Numbered from the stretch's first letter, positions 33,836 to 42,589 are shown. The stretch is DNA of 64,000 nt from Enterococcus phoeniculicola ATCC BAA-412 (GCF_000407505.1 NZ_ASWE01000003.1:558001-622000); one strand, 5' to 3'. Numbers and translations: made by a program. The notes: generated from the letters alone by a model not told the origin.

Positions 33836-34936
33836 ATGAAAATTGGGATAGTAAAAGAGCAAAAGAATAATGAGAATCGAGTGGGGATTACCCCAAGTGG
33901 TGTCGTTCAATTGCGTAATGCAGGCTATCAATTATTTGTTGAAAAAGAGGCGGGAGTAGGTTCCGGCTTTTCCGATTTAGCGTATGAAGAAGCTGGAGCG
34001 GTAATAAGTACAGTTGACGATACATGGGCGTGTGACATGGTGATAAAAGTCAAAGAGCCTCTACCAAGCGAATATCATTACTTGCGTGAAGGATTAATTT
34101 TATACACATACTTCCATTTAGCTGCAAATAAAGAGCTGGCTGAAAAATTAATTGAAACAAAAGTAACGGCAGTTGCTTATGAAACCATGCAAGAAGCAGA
34201 TGGTTCTCTGCCTTTACTAGCACCCATGAGTGAAGTTGCAGGGCGAATGGCTGTCATTGCAGGTATGCAATTTTTACAAAAACAATATGGTGGAAAAGGA
34301 TTAATCTTAAGTGGTGTTCCTGGCGTTGCCAAAGGAAAAGTAGTCATCATTGGTGGCGGCGTTGTTGGAATTAACGCAGCTAAAATGGCACTAGGACTTG
34401 GTGCGCAAGTGACGATATTAGATGTGAACAAAAAAGTATTGCAAAAAATCGATGATTTATTTAATGAACAGGTTGAGACGTTGTTCTCTAACGAAAAAAA
34501 TATTGATGACGTGGTGACAAAAGCCGATTTAGTTGTCGGGGCTGTCCTTCTTCCAGGAGCAAAAGCGCCTACGCTTGTTACGGAAGAGACGATTGCTAAA
34601 ATGGTGCCGGGCTCTGTATTAGTTGATATTCCAATTGATCAAGGGGGCATTTTTGAAACAAGTGACCATGCAACAACCTTGGAAGAGCCAGTATATGTGA
34701 AGCATGGTGTCATTCACTATACAGTAGCGAACATTCCGGGTGCTGTTCCAAAAACGTCAACAGAAGCACTCACTAACGTGACAATTCCTTATGTGAATGA
34801 AATTCTCAACTATTTAAATGGAAAAGAAGTTAGATACGAACGGATGGTGCGCTCTGGAATCAATACAATTGACGGAAAATTAGTCAATGCAGCAGTCGCA
34901 GAAAGTTTGGATATGCCATACACAGAAATTATTTAA
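33836..34936 (+). CDS. ald: Alanine dehydrogenase
   Basis: A 366-residue NAD-dependent L-alanine dehydrogenase (L-alanine + NAD+ + H2O to pyruvate + NH4+ + NADH). The start MKIGIVKEQKNNENRVGITPSGV is typical, followed by the catalytic Lys region MVIKVKEP and YFHLAANKEL, then the Rossmann motif VVIIGGGVVGINAAKMA. The C-terminus has the DIPIDQGG and VANIPGAVPKTSTEALTN signatures. ATG at 33836 after AGGAGATGATAATGT. A terminator follows immediately. Confidence 0.95.
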   Translation: MKIGIVKEQKNNENRVGITPSGVVQLRNAGYQLFVEKEAGVGSGFSDLAYEEAGAVISTVDDTWACDMVIKVKEPLPSEYHYLREGLILYTYFHLAANKELAEKLIETKVTAVAYETMQEADGSLPLLAPMSEVAGRMAVIAGMQFLQKQYGGKGLILSGVPGVAKGKVVIIGGGVVGINAAKMALGLGAQVTILDVNKKVLQKIDDLFNEQVETLFSNEKNIDDVVTKADLVVGAVLLPGAKAPTLVTEETIAKMVPGSVLVDIPIDQGGIFETSDHATTLEEPVYVKHGVIHYTVANIPGAVPKTSTEALTNVTIPYVNEILNYLNGKEVRYERMVRSGINTIDGKLVNAAVAESLDMPYTEII

Positions 34937-34945
34937 TAAAAAAAT

Positions 34946-35023
34946 GCAAGACACGTTTTGAAACGCTGCGCCAGATCTTTGGGCGCGACGACTTTCAATA
35001 CGAACGTCTTGTGTTTTTTTTTT
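34946..35023 (+). terminator. Branched terminator after ald
   Basis: CAAGAC…GTCTTG outer stem with an inner GCGCC/GGGCGC hairpin, followed by twelve T. Confidence 0.75.
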
Positions 35024-35138
35024 GTTGTCAAATGGGGTTATTTTAAAGTATGTCACATTTTTTGAATTCAGTAAAATTCGTCATCGGCATTGATTTGAGG
35101 CGTAAAAGTTCGATGAAAGCTATTGATGTGGACTATTT

Positions 35139-35209
35139 GGTCTCCTTTAAAACGAAGGTATGGTCTTCAAAAACAAAATATAGTCAATTTTTTTGTTTTT
35201 GGAGACCAT
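35139..35209 (+). promoter_or_regulatory. Long dyad upstream of the PTS/aldolase operon
   Basis: An 18-bp stem (35160-35177 with 35192-35209; ATGGTCTTC…GGAGACCAT) with one G-U wobble surrounds a TATAGT that could be a -10. A second GGTCTCC at 35139-35145 could pair with the same GGAGACC (35201-35207). It may be an operator or a pair of competing RNA structures. Confidence 0.5.
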
Positions 35210-35259
35210 ATCAATATGTTAGGAATCATGTAAGAATATGGATAAAGGAGATGAGCAAT

Positions 35260-35886
35260 TTGAAAAAAATACAAACAACAAAATTTATGTATGATATCGG
35301 TGCGTTGGCAATTGTTCGAACAGAAACATTTGAGCGAGCAACTGAAATTGCTGAAGGGTGTATCGCTGGGGGAATCCCAGTCATGGAAATGAGTTTTACT
35401 TTGAATAATGCAGGAGAGATTATTCAACAACTGAAGAAAAAATATGGTGGCTCTTTATGTGTAGGGGCAGGAACTGTATTAGACTCTGAGACTGCACGAT
35501 ATGCAGTTATGAAAGGTGCTGATTTCATTATTTCTCCTAATTTCAATTTAGGTGTTGCACAAATTTGTAACCGCTATCAGATTCCCTATGCACCTGGTTG
35601 TACAAGTATTACAGAGGCTGTAGAGGCGTTAAGTGCGGGTGCAGCATTTATCAAGGCTTTTCCAATATCAGATTTTTATGGTAGCCAACTGATTAAAGTT
35701 TTTAAAACGCCAATTCCAGATATGCCAATCTTAGCTAGCGGTGGGATAACGCTAGACAACTTAGAGCAGTGGATGGAAAAAGGTACAGATATTTGTGGAT
35801 TTGGTTCCTTACTTACCAAAGGAACCTCAAAAGAAATAGAATATAACGCAAAAAGAATTTCAGAGATTATCAAAGAATACAGATAG
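35260..35886 (+). CDS. KDPG/KHG aldolase-family enzyme
   Basis: A 208-residue class I aldolase of the 2-keto-3-deoxy-6-phosphogluconate type, expected to split a 2-keto-3-deoxy-6-phospho sugar acid into pyruvate and glyceraldehyde 3-phosphate. Motifs: FERATEIAEGCIAGGIPVMEMSFT with the catalytic Glu, CVGAGTVLDSETA, IISPNFNLG, YAPGCTSITEA, and Schiff-base Lys in AAFIKAFPIS, then ILASGGITLDN. TTG at 35260 is preferred: AAAGGAG ends nine bases before it, whereas the ATG at 35251 directly touches that site. It is the first gene of an operon with mannose-family PTS proteins, as is dgaF in the Salmonella glucosaminate system. Confidence 0.87.
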   Translation: MKKIQTTKFMYDIGALAIVRTETFERATEIAEGCIAGGIPVMEMSFTLNNAGEIIQQLKKKYGGSLCVGAGTVLDSETARYAVMKGADFIISPNFNLGVAQICNRYQIPYAPGCTSITEAVEALSAGAAFIKAFPISDFYGSQLIKVFKTPIPDMPILASGGITLDNLEQWMEKGTDICGFGSLLTKGTSKEIEYNAKRISEIIKEYR

Positions 35887-35900
35887 AAAGAGGAAAAAAG

Positions 35901-36380
35901 ATGATTGCATTAACTAGAGTAGATTTTCGATTGATTCATGGTCAAGTAATAACGCGTTGGTTGAAACAATGTGATATTAATGAAATCGTAACCGTTGATA
36001 CAGAATTGAGCAAAGATGTTTTTATGCAGGATGTGTTTAAAATGGCTGCTCCAAAAGGGGTGAAAATTAGCGTTGTTTCTTCGGATGATGCGGTTTTGTT
36101 GCAAGAAAAAGGGGGAATGGATAAAAAGCGTGTATTGATTTTATTTAAGAGCGTGAAAGAACTGCACAAAACAGTAAACAAAGGATTGAAATTAGAAGAG
36201 GTACAAATTGGTGGCTTAGGAGGAGGACCCGGGAGGAAAGCTGTAAATAATGCGATTACATTAGATCGTACGGACGCTGACCAGCTTTTAGAGCTTGAAA
36301 GCAAAGGAATTAACATCTATTTTCAAACGACTCCGGACTATCCATCAGAAACATTAAAGAATGCAGTAGCTAAACTATAA
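35901..36380 (+). CDS. PTS EIIB, mannose/fructose/sorbose family
   Basis: A 159-residue cytosolic EIIB. The phosphorylated His lies in TRVDFRLIHGQVITRW at about residue 15. The rest follows the family: DVFMQDVFKMAAPKGVKISVVS and VQIGGLGGGPGRK. It passes phosphate from EIIA to the incoming sugar at the EIIC/EIID channel. It lies 14 bases after the aldolase and 18 before EIIC. Confidence 0.92.
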   Translation: MIALTRVDFRLIHGQVITRWLKQCDINEIVTVDTELSKDVFMQDVFKMAAPKGVKISVVSSDDAVLLQEKGGMDKKRVLILFKSVKELHKTVNKGLKLEEVQIGGLGGGPGRKAVNNAITLDRTDADQLLELESKGINIYFQTTPDYPSETLKNAVAKL

Positions 36381-36398
36381 AATAAAAAGGAGATTGTC

Positions 36399-37148
36399 AT
36401 GGTTATTCAATCAGCGTTAGTAGGTCTTATCTATTGGATTGCAATGGGAAGGGCACAGTATTTCTTTTCTTTTGCTTTTCGTAAACCAGTTGTTTTGGGT
36501 GTATTTATTGGCTTAGTTTTTGGAGATGTTCAACAAGGTCTTTTGTATGGAGCAACGATTCAATTAATTTACATGGGTGGAATCGAGGCAGGCGGGAATA
36601 TTCCTAGCGACCAGGCGTTGGCTGCTTGTATTGCAATCCCAGCTGCTTTATTAAGTAATCTCGATGCAAATGCGGCGGTAGCCTTGGCTGTTCCTTTTGG
36701 CGTATTAGGCGTATTGATTAACAATGTACGCCGAACCTTTAATTCTTTTTACAATACACGTGCGGATAAATTAATTGAGGAAGGAAAATATGATCAGCTA
36801 TCCCTATACTCCTTTTTGCTTCCATGGCTGACAAATGGCGTCTTATATTTCACACCAGTGTTTATCTCAACTCTATTTGGTGCCAATGTCGTTAAGGCGT
36901 TTATCAATGTCATTCCTGAATGGCTGATGAATGGGTTATCAAATGCTGGCGCAATGCTTCCGGCTTTAGGGTTTGCATTGACGCTTGTAGTTATGGGGAA
37001 AAAACAATATTTGCCATTCTTTGTTCTTGGGTTTTTCGCCTACTCGGTTATGGGCTTTTCGATGCTAACAGGCGCTGTTTTCGCAGTGTGTATAGCAATG
37101 ATTAGTTCGTTATTCAAACAAAATTCTGATGAGGAGGAATATGCATGA
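36399..37148 (+). CDS. PTS EIIC, mannose/fructose/sorbose family
   Basis: A 249-residue membrane protein with about seven hydrophobic segments. Family motifs: FRKPVVLGVFIGLVFGDVQQG, IQLIYMGGIEAGGNIPSDQALAA and NNVRRTFNSFYNTRADK. It forms the sugar channel with EIID. Its stop overlaps the EIID start (ATGA), showing coupled translation. Confidence 0.92.
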   Translation: MVIQSALVGLIYWIAMGRAQYFFSFAFRKPVVLGVFIGLVFGDVQQGLLYGATIQLIYMGGIEAGGNIPSDQALAACIAIPAALLSNLDANAAVALAVPFGVLGVLINNVRRTFNSFYNTRADKLIEEGKYDQLSLYSFLLPWLTNGVLYFTPVFISTLFGANVVKAFINVIPEWLMNGLSNAGAMLPALGFALTLVVMGKKQYLPFFVLGFFAYSVMGFSMLTGAVFAVCIAMISSLFKQNSDEEEYA

Positions 37149-37981
37149 ATGAAGTAAGTTCAATTTCAGAAAAAAAAGTTACGCGAATGGATTTATTTAA
37201 AGCATGGTGGAAGTGGACTTTAGCAGTAGAGGTACCCGTAAGTTTTGACCGCATGCAGGCCTTGGCTTTTAGCTATTCATTAAATAAAATCTTACAAAAA
37301 ATATATAAAGATGATTCTGAAGAACTACAAGAAGCAATGAAACGTCACGTTCAAATGTTTAACACCAATTGTGATTGGGGTAGTGTGATTCATGGGATTA
37401 TCATTTCTTTAGAAGAACAACGAGCGATGGGAAATGAAGAAATCACACCCGAAATGATGGAGTCATTAAAAATTGGCCTAATGGGACCATTAGCAGGAAT
37501 TGGCGACAGCGTAGATCAAGGAATCGTAGCAACCATTCCACTTGCAATTTTTGTTCCTATGGCATTGGAAGGTTCTATAGTAGCCGCATTCATTCCAGGG
37601 TTGATTTATCTTGCTTGGTCTTATGGTTGGTCATGGTTTTTATTTAATAAAGGCTATTCATTAGGAAAAAACTCAGTTATGACCATCCTACAATCAGGAG
37701 CAATCAAAAAAGTAATTGATATTGCAAGTATTGTTGGACTCTTTATGATTGGCTGTCTCTCAGCTGCTTATGTCAAATTTGAAACAATCTTGGAATTTGT
37801 AAGTAATACGGAAAAAGTTTCTGTTCAAGAAATATTGAATGGTATGCTGCCAAATCTTCTGCCGTTCTGTTTAGTTATGGCCATGTATTTTTATATTATT
37901 AAAAAAGGGCCAAAATATTTAAATATTATTCTGATTACGATGGTGTTGGCGATTTTACTAACATTCTTCGGAATTATTTAG
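37145..37981 (+). CDS. PTS EIID, mannose/fructose/sorbose family
   Basis: A 278-residue membrane protein specific to this PTS family. It has the soluble N-terminal part (VPVSFDRMQALAFSYSLNKILQKIY, FNTNCDWGSVIHGIIISLEEQRA), the LKIGLMGPLAGIGDSVDQG signature, and C-terminal membrane helices. It completes the transporter with EIIC. AGGAGG precedes its start at 37145. Confidence 0.92.
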   Translation: MNEVSSISEKKVTRMDLFKAWWKWTLAVEVPVSFDRMQALAFSYSLNKILQKIYKDDSEELQEAMKRHVQMFNTNCDWGSVIHGIIISLEEQRAMGNEEITPEMMESLKIGLMGPLAGIGDSVDQGIVATIPLAIFVPMALEGSIVAAFIPGLIYLAWSYGWSWFLFNKGYSLGKNSVMTILQSGAIKKVIDIASIVGLFMIGCLSAAYVKFETILEFVSNTEKVSVQEILNGMLPNLLPFCLVMAMYFYIIKKGPKYLNIILITMVLAILLTFFGII

Positions 37982-37993
37982 AGGAGGAACGTA

Positions 37994-38929
37994 ATGAAAG
38001 TCTTAATTACCCCACGAGGGTTTGCCTCTTATGGATTAGATTACGTAGAGAAAATGGAAGCAGCAGGATTAGAAGTTCACTACAATGATACAGGTTTGGC
38101 TTATTCGCCAGAGGAATTTGTCGAGCTTGCTGAAGATGCAGATGCAATCATTGTAGGTGTAGATAAAATGGATCAGACAGTAATTGATAAATGCCCGAAA
38201 CTTAAAGTGATTTGCAAATTTGGTGTTGGTACGGATAACATCGATGTATCATATGCAGAAAGTAAAAATATTTATGTGGGGAGAACGGTTGGTTCTAACT
38301 CGAATGCGGTAGCTGAGCACGTCATGAGCTTTATCTACTGCGAGTCAAAAAATCTATGGACGACGATTCGTGATGTAAAAAATCATGGGTGGGAGAAGCC
38401 AACTGGTTTTGAGGTACGTGAAAAAATATTAGGAATCATCGGTTTTGGGGCTATTGGGAAGTACTTGGCAAAACAAGCAGTAGGCGTAGGGATGACGGTC
38501 CAAGTAAATGATGTGTTCGATATTCCAACAGAAGTATTAGACGAGTACCGAGTTGAAAAAGTCGAATTGGGACATTTACTGGAACGTTCAGATTATATCT
38601 CGCTACACCTACCATTAATTAATGATACCAAAAATATGATCTCAACAAAAGAATTTAAACAAATGAAAAACAGTGCTTGTTTATTGAATACTGCTAGAGG
38701 TGGAATTGTAGATGAAGAAGCCTTGTATCAGGCATTGACAACAGGAGAAATTAGAAGTGCGTGTTTTGATGTGTTCAGTACAGAACCGCCAACGGAAGAC
38801 GAGCCGTTGTTGGGTTTGGACAATTTTTTATTGACCTCTCACACCGCAGCAAGAACTGTAGAGTCGGAAAAACGAACTTGCGAATTTTCAGCAAGGATCA
38901 TCATGGAGCAGCTGCAGGTTTTAAGTTAG
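37994..38929 (+). CDS. D-2-hydroxyacid dehydrogenase (phosphoglycerate dehydrogenase-like)
   Basis: A 311-residue NAD(P)-dependent enzyme. Signatures: the substrate-side ICKFGVGTDNIDVSYA, GSNSNAVAEHVMSF, Rossmann IIGFGAIGKYLAKQA, LHLPLINDTKNMI, catalytic Arg in NTARGGIVDEEAL, Glu in FSTEPP, and His in LTSHTAARTVES. It reduces a 2-keto acid to a D-2-hydroxy acid, or the reverse. In this operon the keto or hydroxy acid is presumably a sugar-acid intermediate. ATG at 37994 with GAGGAGG. Confidence 0.87.
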   Translation: MKVLITPRGFASYGLDYVEKMEAAGLEVHYNDTGLAYSPEEFVELAEDADAIIVGVDKMDQTVIDKCPKLKVICKFGVGTDNIDVSYAESKNIYVGRTVGSNSNAVAEHVMSFIYCESKNLWTTIRDVKNHGWEKPTGFEVREKILGIIGFGAIGKYLAKQAVGVGMTVQVNDVFDIPTEVLDEYRVEKVELGHLLERSDYISLHLPLINDTKNMISTKEFKQMKNSACLLNTARGGIVDEEALYQALTTGEIRSACFDVFSTEPPTEDEPLLGLDNFLLTSHTAARTVESEKRTCEFSARIIMEQLQVLS

Positions 38930-38949
38930 GAAGGATGAGAGAAAATAAA

Positions 38950-39357
38950 ATGGCAAAGTTAAACATTATTGTAGCAACACATGGAAAGTTTGGAGAAGAA
39001 TTGGTAAAGTCAGCGGAAATGATCATTGGACCAATGCAAAATATCTATAATTTGTCACTTCTTCCTGAAAAATCTTTTGAAGATTTTTATCAAGAAGCCA
39101 GAGCAATTTTTTTAGAAATCGAAGGTCCAACCATTGGTTTAGTAGATTTATTTGGAGGAACACCTTCCAATGTGCTGACTGCGCTGACGAAGCAATATGA
39201 ACATAAAGTATTGAGTGGCATCAATTTACCTTTGCTGATTGAAGTGTACATGCAGGGGATGAACGCAGAAAGTATTGATTTGGAACAAGTTATACAAGAA
39301 GGGTTTACTATTTTTAATGAGAGCATGATTTTAACGAATGAACGTTTAGAAATGTAG
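38950..39357 (+). CDS. PTS EIIA, mannose/fructose/sorbose family
   Basis: A 135-residue cytosolic EIIA. The N-terminus has the phosphorylated His in NIIVATHGKFGEELVKSAEMIIG, and GLVDLFGGTPSNVLTAL is the family's second signature. It accepts phosphate from HPr. ATG at 38950 is chosen because GAGAG lies about eight bases upstream and the length then matches the family; an ATG at 38935 adjoins the other purine tract. Confidence 0.9.
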   Translation: MAKLNIIVATHGKFGEELVKSAEMIIGPMQNIYNLSLLPEKSFEDFYQEARAIFLEIEGPTIGLVDLFGGTPSNVLTALTKQYEHKVLSGINLPLLIEVYMQGMNAESIDLEQVIQEGFTIFNESMILTNERLEM

Positions 39358-39376
39358 AAAGCCGGAGGTGTTAGCA

Positions 39377-40261
39377 ATGTTTGAAGGAATTATTACACCG
39401 ATTGTCACTCCAATCAAAAGGAATGAAAAAGAGTGTTTAAATTTAGAAGCAATGAAACAACTGGTCGATTATTTGATTGAAAAAGGTGTATCTGGTATTT
39501 TCCCATTAGGTAGCAATGGGGAGTTCCATGTACTGAGTAATCAGGAAAAAATGGATTTTGCCAAAGCAGTGATTGAACAGGTGAATGGGCGTGTTCCCGT
39601 TTACGTGGGGACAGGTGCATGTTCAACTTTGGAAACGATTCAGCTATCAAAACAAGCAGAAGCATTGGGAGCAGACGTATTATCAGTGATTACACCCTAT
39701 TTTTTGAAGCCAACAGATGAGGAACTAATTCAGCATTATACTCAAGTTGCTGCTAGTGTGAAAATTCCCATCATTTTATACAATATTCCAAAAGCTACTG
39801 GAGTGAATATCTCTGCAAGTGTGTTAAAAGAACTGAGTAAGGTTGATAATATTTGCGGCATTAAAGATAGCAGTGGCAATCTAGACAATTTAAAAGGCTA
39901 TATTGAAGCTGTCGAAGGAACAAAGATTAATGTATTAGTCGGCTCTGACTCAAAAATTCTAGCTGGGTATCAAATGGGCGCGACGGGTGCCATCGCAGGG
40001 ACCAGCAATTTGATCACAGATACCTTGGTAGGTTTGGATCAAGCTTATCGAGCAGGAGAATTCGATAAGGCGAAAAAACTTCAACAGGATATTGAAGAAC
40101 TGCGGAAAGTATTGCCATTGGGGACTGTTCCTTCAATATTAAAACGAGCGATAGAGATGGCGGGCATTGCAGAAGTGGGTCCTGCACGAAAACCGGTTCA
40201 AGAACCAAATGAGCAAGTAGAAAATCAGATTAGGAACATGCTAGCTTATTATCATTTATAA
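39377..40261 (+). CDS. DapA/NanA-family (dihydrodipicolinate synthase-like) aldolase
   Basis: A 294-residue pyruvate-dependent class I aldolase. Schiff-base Lys in NICGIKDSSGNL, catalytic Tyr in IILYNIPKATG, and the pyruvate-carboxylate loop GSNGEFHVLS, where DapA usually has a TTGE-type sequence. This variant and the sugar-PTS setting argue against lysine synthesis and for a 2-keto-3-deoxy sugar acid or similar substrate. ATG at 39377 has GGAGG eight bases upstream; an earlier GTG overlaps that site. It is the second pyruvate aldolase type in this operon. Confidence 0.88.
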   Translation: MFEGIITPIVTPIKRNEKECLNLEAMKQLVDYLIEKGVSGIFPLGSNGEFHVLSNQEKMDFAKAVIEQVNGRVPVYVGTGACSTLETIQLSKQAEALGADVLSVITPYFLKPTDEELIQHYTQVAASVKIPIILYNIPKATGVNISASVLKELSKVDNICGIKDSSGNLDNLKGYIEAVEGTKINVLVGSDSKILAGYQMGATGAIAGTSNLITDTLVGLDQAYRAGEFDKAKKLQQDIEELRKVLPLGTVPSILKRAIEMAGIAEVGPARKPVQEPNEQVENQIRNMLAYYHL

Positions 40262-40356
40262 ACAAGGATGAGTAGTTGGAATGGTTTTCGAGCGGTGAAT
40301 GTATCCAAGAAAATGTATGATATATTTAGATCAAAATAGAATTTTTGGTGATCAAA

Positions 40357-41430
40357 ATGAAACTAGGGAAAATTTTTAAAGAGTTCATTCATGTAGTTCA
40401 AGAAAACCCCGACTATATCATTGGGTTGCTGAACGAAGAAGGTAGGATAGTATCATGCAGTTTGGAAGAAAAAATTAACCAGGAAGTGGCGATTGACAGC
40501 AATAATCCTGATCAGCGAATATATAAAATCGTTGTATCCAACTATCAGTATGGATACCTGTGGGTCAATGGACCAAATCAGGCCATTGATGTTGTTGGTA
40601 AGCTTCTTTTTGATTCCTTAAAGACTCGTATTCAATATGAGTTAAATCAAAAGTCTGCTAAAGAAATACTCTCAGTCGACGATAAGCTTATTAAAGAATT
40701 TTTAAATGATGAACAATCGAATTACGGACAGCTGGAAAAGTTGATGGCAAAAATTAATTTTGATCGCTCACTTCCTCGTATCCCAATATATATCATTAAT
40801 GAGGAAAAGTTTGATAAAGAAGAAATTACGGGTTTAAAATATAAGATCAATGATAAGAACACCATTTATTCGTTGCTAGAGCCGAAACATCTATTAATCT
40901 ATAAATCACTGCCAAAAAAAAATGGAAAATATACGACAGAATACTTGAATGAATTTATCCAGGAAATGATTGAATGGGGCTTATCTGATTGTTATTACGC
41001 GGTTGGATCAATCCAAATGGATATTGATTTATACAATTTCAGCTATCAAAACTGTCTTTGGTTGCATCAGAATGTTTTGCTGACGAAAGACAAACCGGTC
41101 TATTTTGAGGATCAATTATTTTCTTATTTCACGACGAATGTTCCGAAGGCGTTAACTTCTAATGTTTTTGATTATTACAAAAAGAAAATAGAGCAAATAG
41201 ATGTAGAAGAATTTATCCAAGTAGTCGATCAGCTTTATGCAAATGATTTCAGTGTTAAGAAAACATCTGAGCGATTATTTTTACACAAAAATACTTTACT
41301 ATACAAAATAAAACGCTACGAGGAACTATTCAACTTAGATATTCGAGGAAGCTTCCACGGGAAAATGATGATTTATAGTTTGGCTAATTTTTTTAAAAGC
41401 CAAAGTCGAAAGCAAGTAGGTGAAAAGTAA
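40357..41430 (+). CDS. PucR/CdaR-type transcriptional regulator
   Basis: A 357-residue regulator with a C-terminal PucR-type helix-turn-helix (about 290-345): VVDQLYANDFSVKKTSERLFLHKNTLLYKIKRYEELFNLDIR. The N-terminal part (about 1-150) resembles the sugar-diacid-recognition layout of CdaR (IIGLLNEEGRIVSCSLEEKI) but is not a confident match. CdaR-type proteins activate sugar-acid genes on substrate binding. The ribosome binding site is weak (GGTGAT). It sits inside the PTS/aldolase cluster, right before the second EIIB gene with no gap, so it probably controls this cluster. A GATCAAAAT direct repeat precedes it. Confidence 0.8.
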   Translation: MKLGKIFKEFIHVVQENPDYIIGLLNEEGRIVSCSLEEKINQEVAIDSNNPDQRIYKIVVSNYQYGYLWVNGPNQAIDVVGKLLFDSLKTRIQYELNQKSAKEILSVDDKLIKEFLNDEQSNYGQLEKLMAKINFDRSLPRIPIYIINEEKFDKEEITGLKYKINDKNTIYSLLEPKHLLIYKSLPKKNGKYTTEYLNEFIQEMIEWGLSDCYYAVGSIQMDIDLYNFSYQNCLWLHQNVLLTKDKPVYFEDQLFSYFTTNVPKALTSNVFDYYKKKIEQIDVEEFIQVVDQLYANDFSVKKTSERLFLHKNTLLYKIKRYEELFNLDIRGSFHGKMMIYSLANFFKSQSRKQVGEK

Positions 41431-41919
41431 ATGAGTGTGAAAATCAAATTAGTTCGTGTAGACAACCGATTGCTGCATGCAACAGTAGCACTGAATTGGA
41501 ATAGCTTTGTGAATGCGAATTTTATTGCGGTAGTTGATCCTACTCATACGGATGATCCTTTTCTTGCAAAAGTTCTTCAGCTTAGTTTTCCGAAGAAAAA
41601 AGGGGTGGGAATTTTTTCAGTTGACCAATTGCTTGAATTTCTTCAGAAAGAACGGGAAGAAAAATGTAACTTAATGATCATTTTTAAAGATTTGGAAGTG
41701 TTAAAAGAAGCAGTTGACAAAGGATTTGAGATTTCAGAGGTTCAACTACCTTATCCAGCTAGCAGAGTGATGATTAAGCAGTTGGATGCTTATTATAGTG
41801 TAGAAGAAATCAAAGCAATCAAATATATGCAGACAAAAGGAACGAGATTTTTCTTACAAACTGCACCTTACGATTCAAAGGACTATTCTATCTTTAAACA
41901 AACAATGAAAGATGGTTAA
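41431..41919 (+). CDS. Second PTS EIIB, mannose family
   Basis: A 162-residue EIIB paralogue, not a copy of the one at 35901 (clearly diverged). The phosphorylated His is kept in VRVDNRLLHATVALNW, although the usual HGQV is HATV. The C-terminal ETKGTRFFLQ-like segment is present (QTKGTRFFLQTAP). It directly abuts the regulator gene. It may supply a second specificity or act in regulation by passing phosphate to or from the PucR-type protein; both are inference. Confidence 0.85.
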   Translation: MSVKIKLVRVDNRLLHATVALNWNSFVNANFIAVVDPTHTDDPFLAKVLQLSFPKKKGVGIFSVDQLLEFLQKEREEKCNLMIIFKDLEVLKEAVDKGFEISEVQLPYPASRVMIKQLDAYYSVEEIKAIKYMQTKGTRFFLQTAPYDSKDYSIFKQTMKDG

Positions 41920-41921
41920 TC

Positions 41922-42506
41922 ATGATAGAAAAATTTGAACAAACAATAAAAAACGAGATTAATGAATTATTTGATACATTAGACTATCAAATGTTAAATG
42001 ATGCAAAAGAGCTAATTTTAGCTTCAGAAAATGAGGGGGGACGAGTTCATGTAACTGGAATCGGCAAACCTTCTTATATTTCTGGTTATATTGCTTCTCT
42101 GCTTTCCTCTACAGGAACACCTGCTTATTTTTTGGATGGGACAGAGGCTGTGCACGGTTCAAGCGGACAAGTGAAATCAGGAGATGTAGTAATAGCCATT
42201 TCCAATAGTGGTGAAACTGCAGAGCTTTTGTATACCATTCGAACGTTGAAAGCTAATGGAGCTAAAATTATCGGCGTATCTAAAAATCGGCGCTCTTCTC
42301 TGAGCAAATTGTCAGATATTTGTTTGTGTGTAAGTATTAAAGAAGAAGGTGATGACTTGAACAAGCCGCCGCGTAGTTCTATTATCAAGCAGACTGTATT
42401 ATTACAAAGCTTATCAATTCTTTTACAAAATGAACGAAACTTAAGTCCCGATGATTACGTTGCTTGGCATCCAGGCGGAGCGATTGGTAAATCTTTAGGT
42501 GCATGA
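41922..42506 (+). CDS. SIS-domain sugar-phosphate isomerase, KpsF/GutQ-like without CBS domains
   Basis: A 194-residue single SIS domain. Motifs: HVTGIGKPSYISGYIASLLSSTGTPA, EAVHGSSGQVKSGDVVIAISNSGETAELL, and the C-terminal WHPGGAIGKSLGA, which match the catalytic part of D-arabinose-5-phosphate isomerases (KdsD/KpsF/GutQ). The tandem CBS domains of those enzymes are missing. It likely interconverts a ketose and an aldose phosphate. GutQ is likewise encoded in a PTS operon (glucitol). It is last in the cluster and is followed by a terminator. Confidence 0.83.
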   Translation: MIEKFEQTIKNEINELFDTLDYQMLNDAKELILASENEGGRVHVTGIGKPSYISGYIASLLSSTGTPAYFLDGTEAVHGSSGQVKSGDVVIAISNSGETAELLYTIRTLKANGAKIIGVSKNRRSSLSKLSDICLCVSIKEEGDDLNKPPRSSIIKQTVLLQSLSILLQNERNLSPDDYVAWHPGGAIGKSLGA

Positions 42507-42546
42507 AAAAAAGGGAAAAATAATTAAAGCAAACATATTCGTAAGT

Positions 42547-42589
42547 GCCTCATAGAGTGGTATCTCAAGCTCTGTTGAGGCTTTTTTTT
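42547..42589 (+). terminator. Terminator after the PTS/aldolase cluster
   Basis: GCCTCA…TGAGGC outer stem with an inner AGAG/CTCT pairing, then eight T. Confidence 0.75.

Noticed and set aside
35050-35259. N-terminal extension of the KDPG-type aldolase
   Set aside because: The aldolase fold starts after 35260, and the upstream part covers the dyad and probable promoter.
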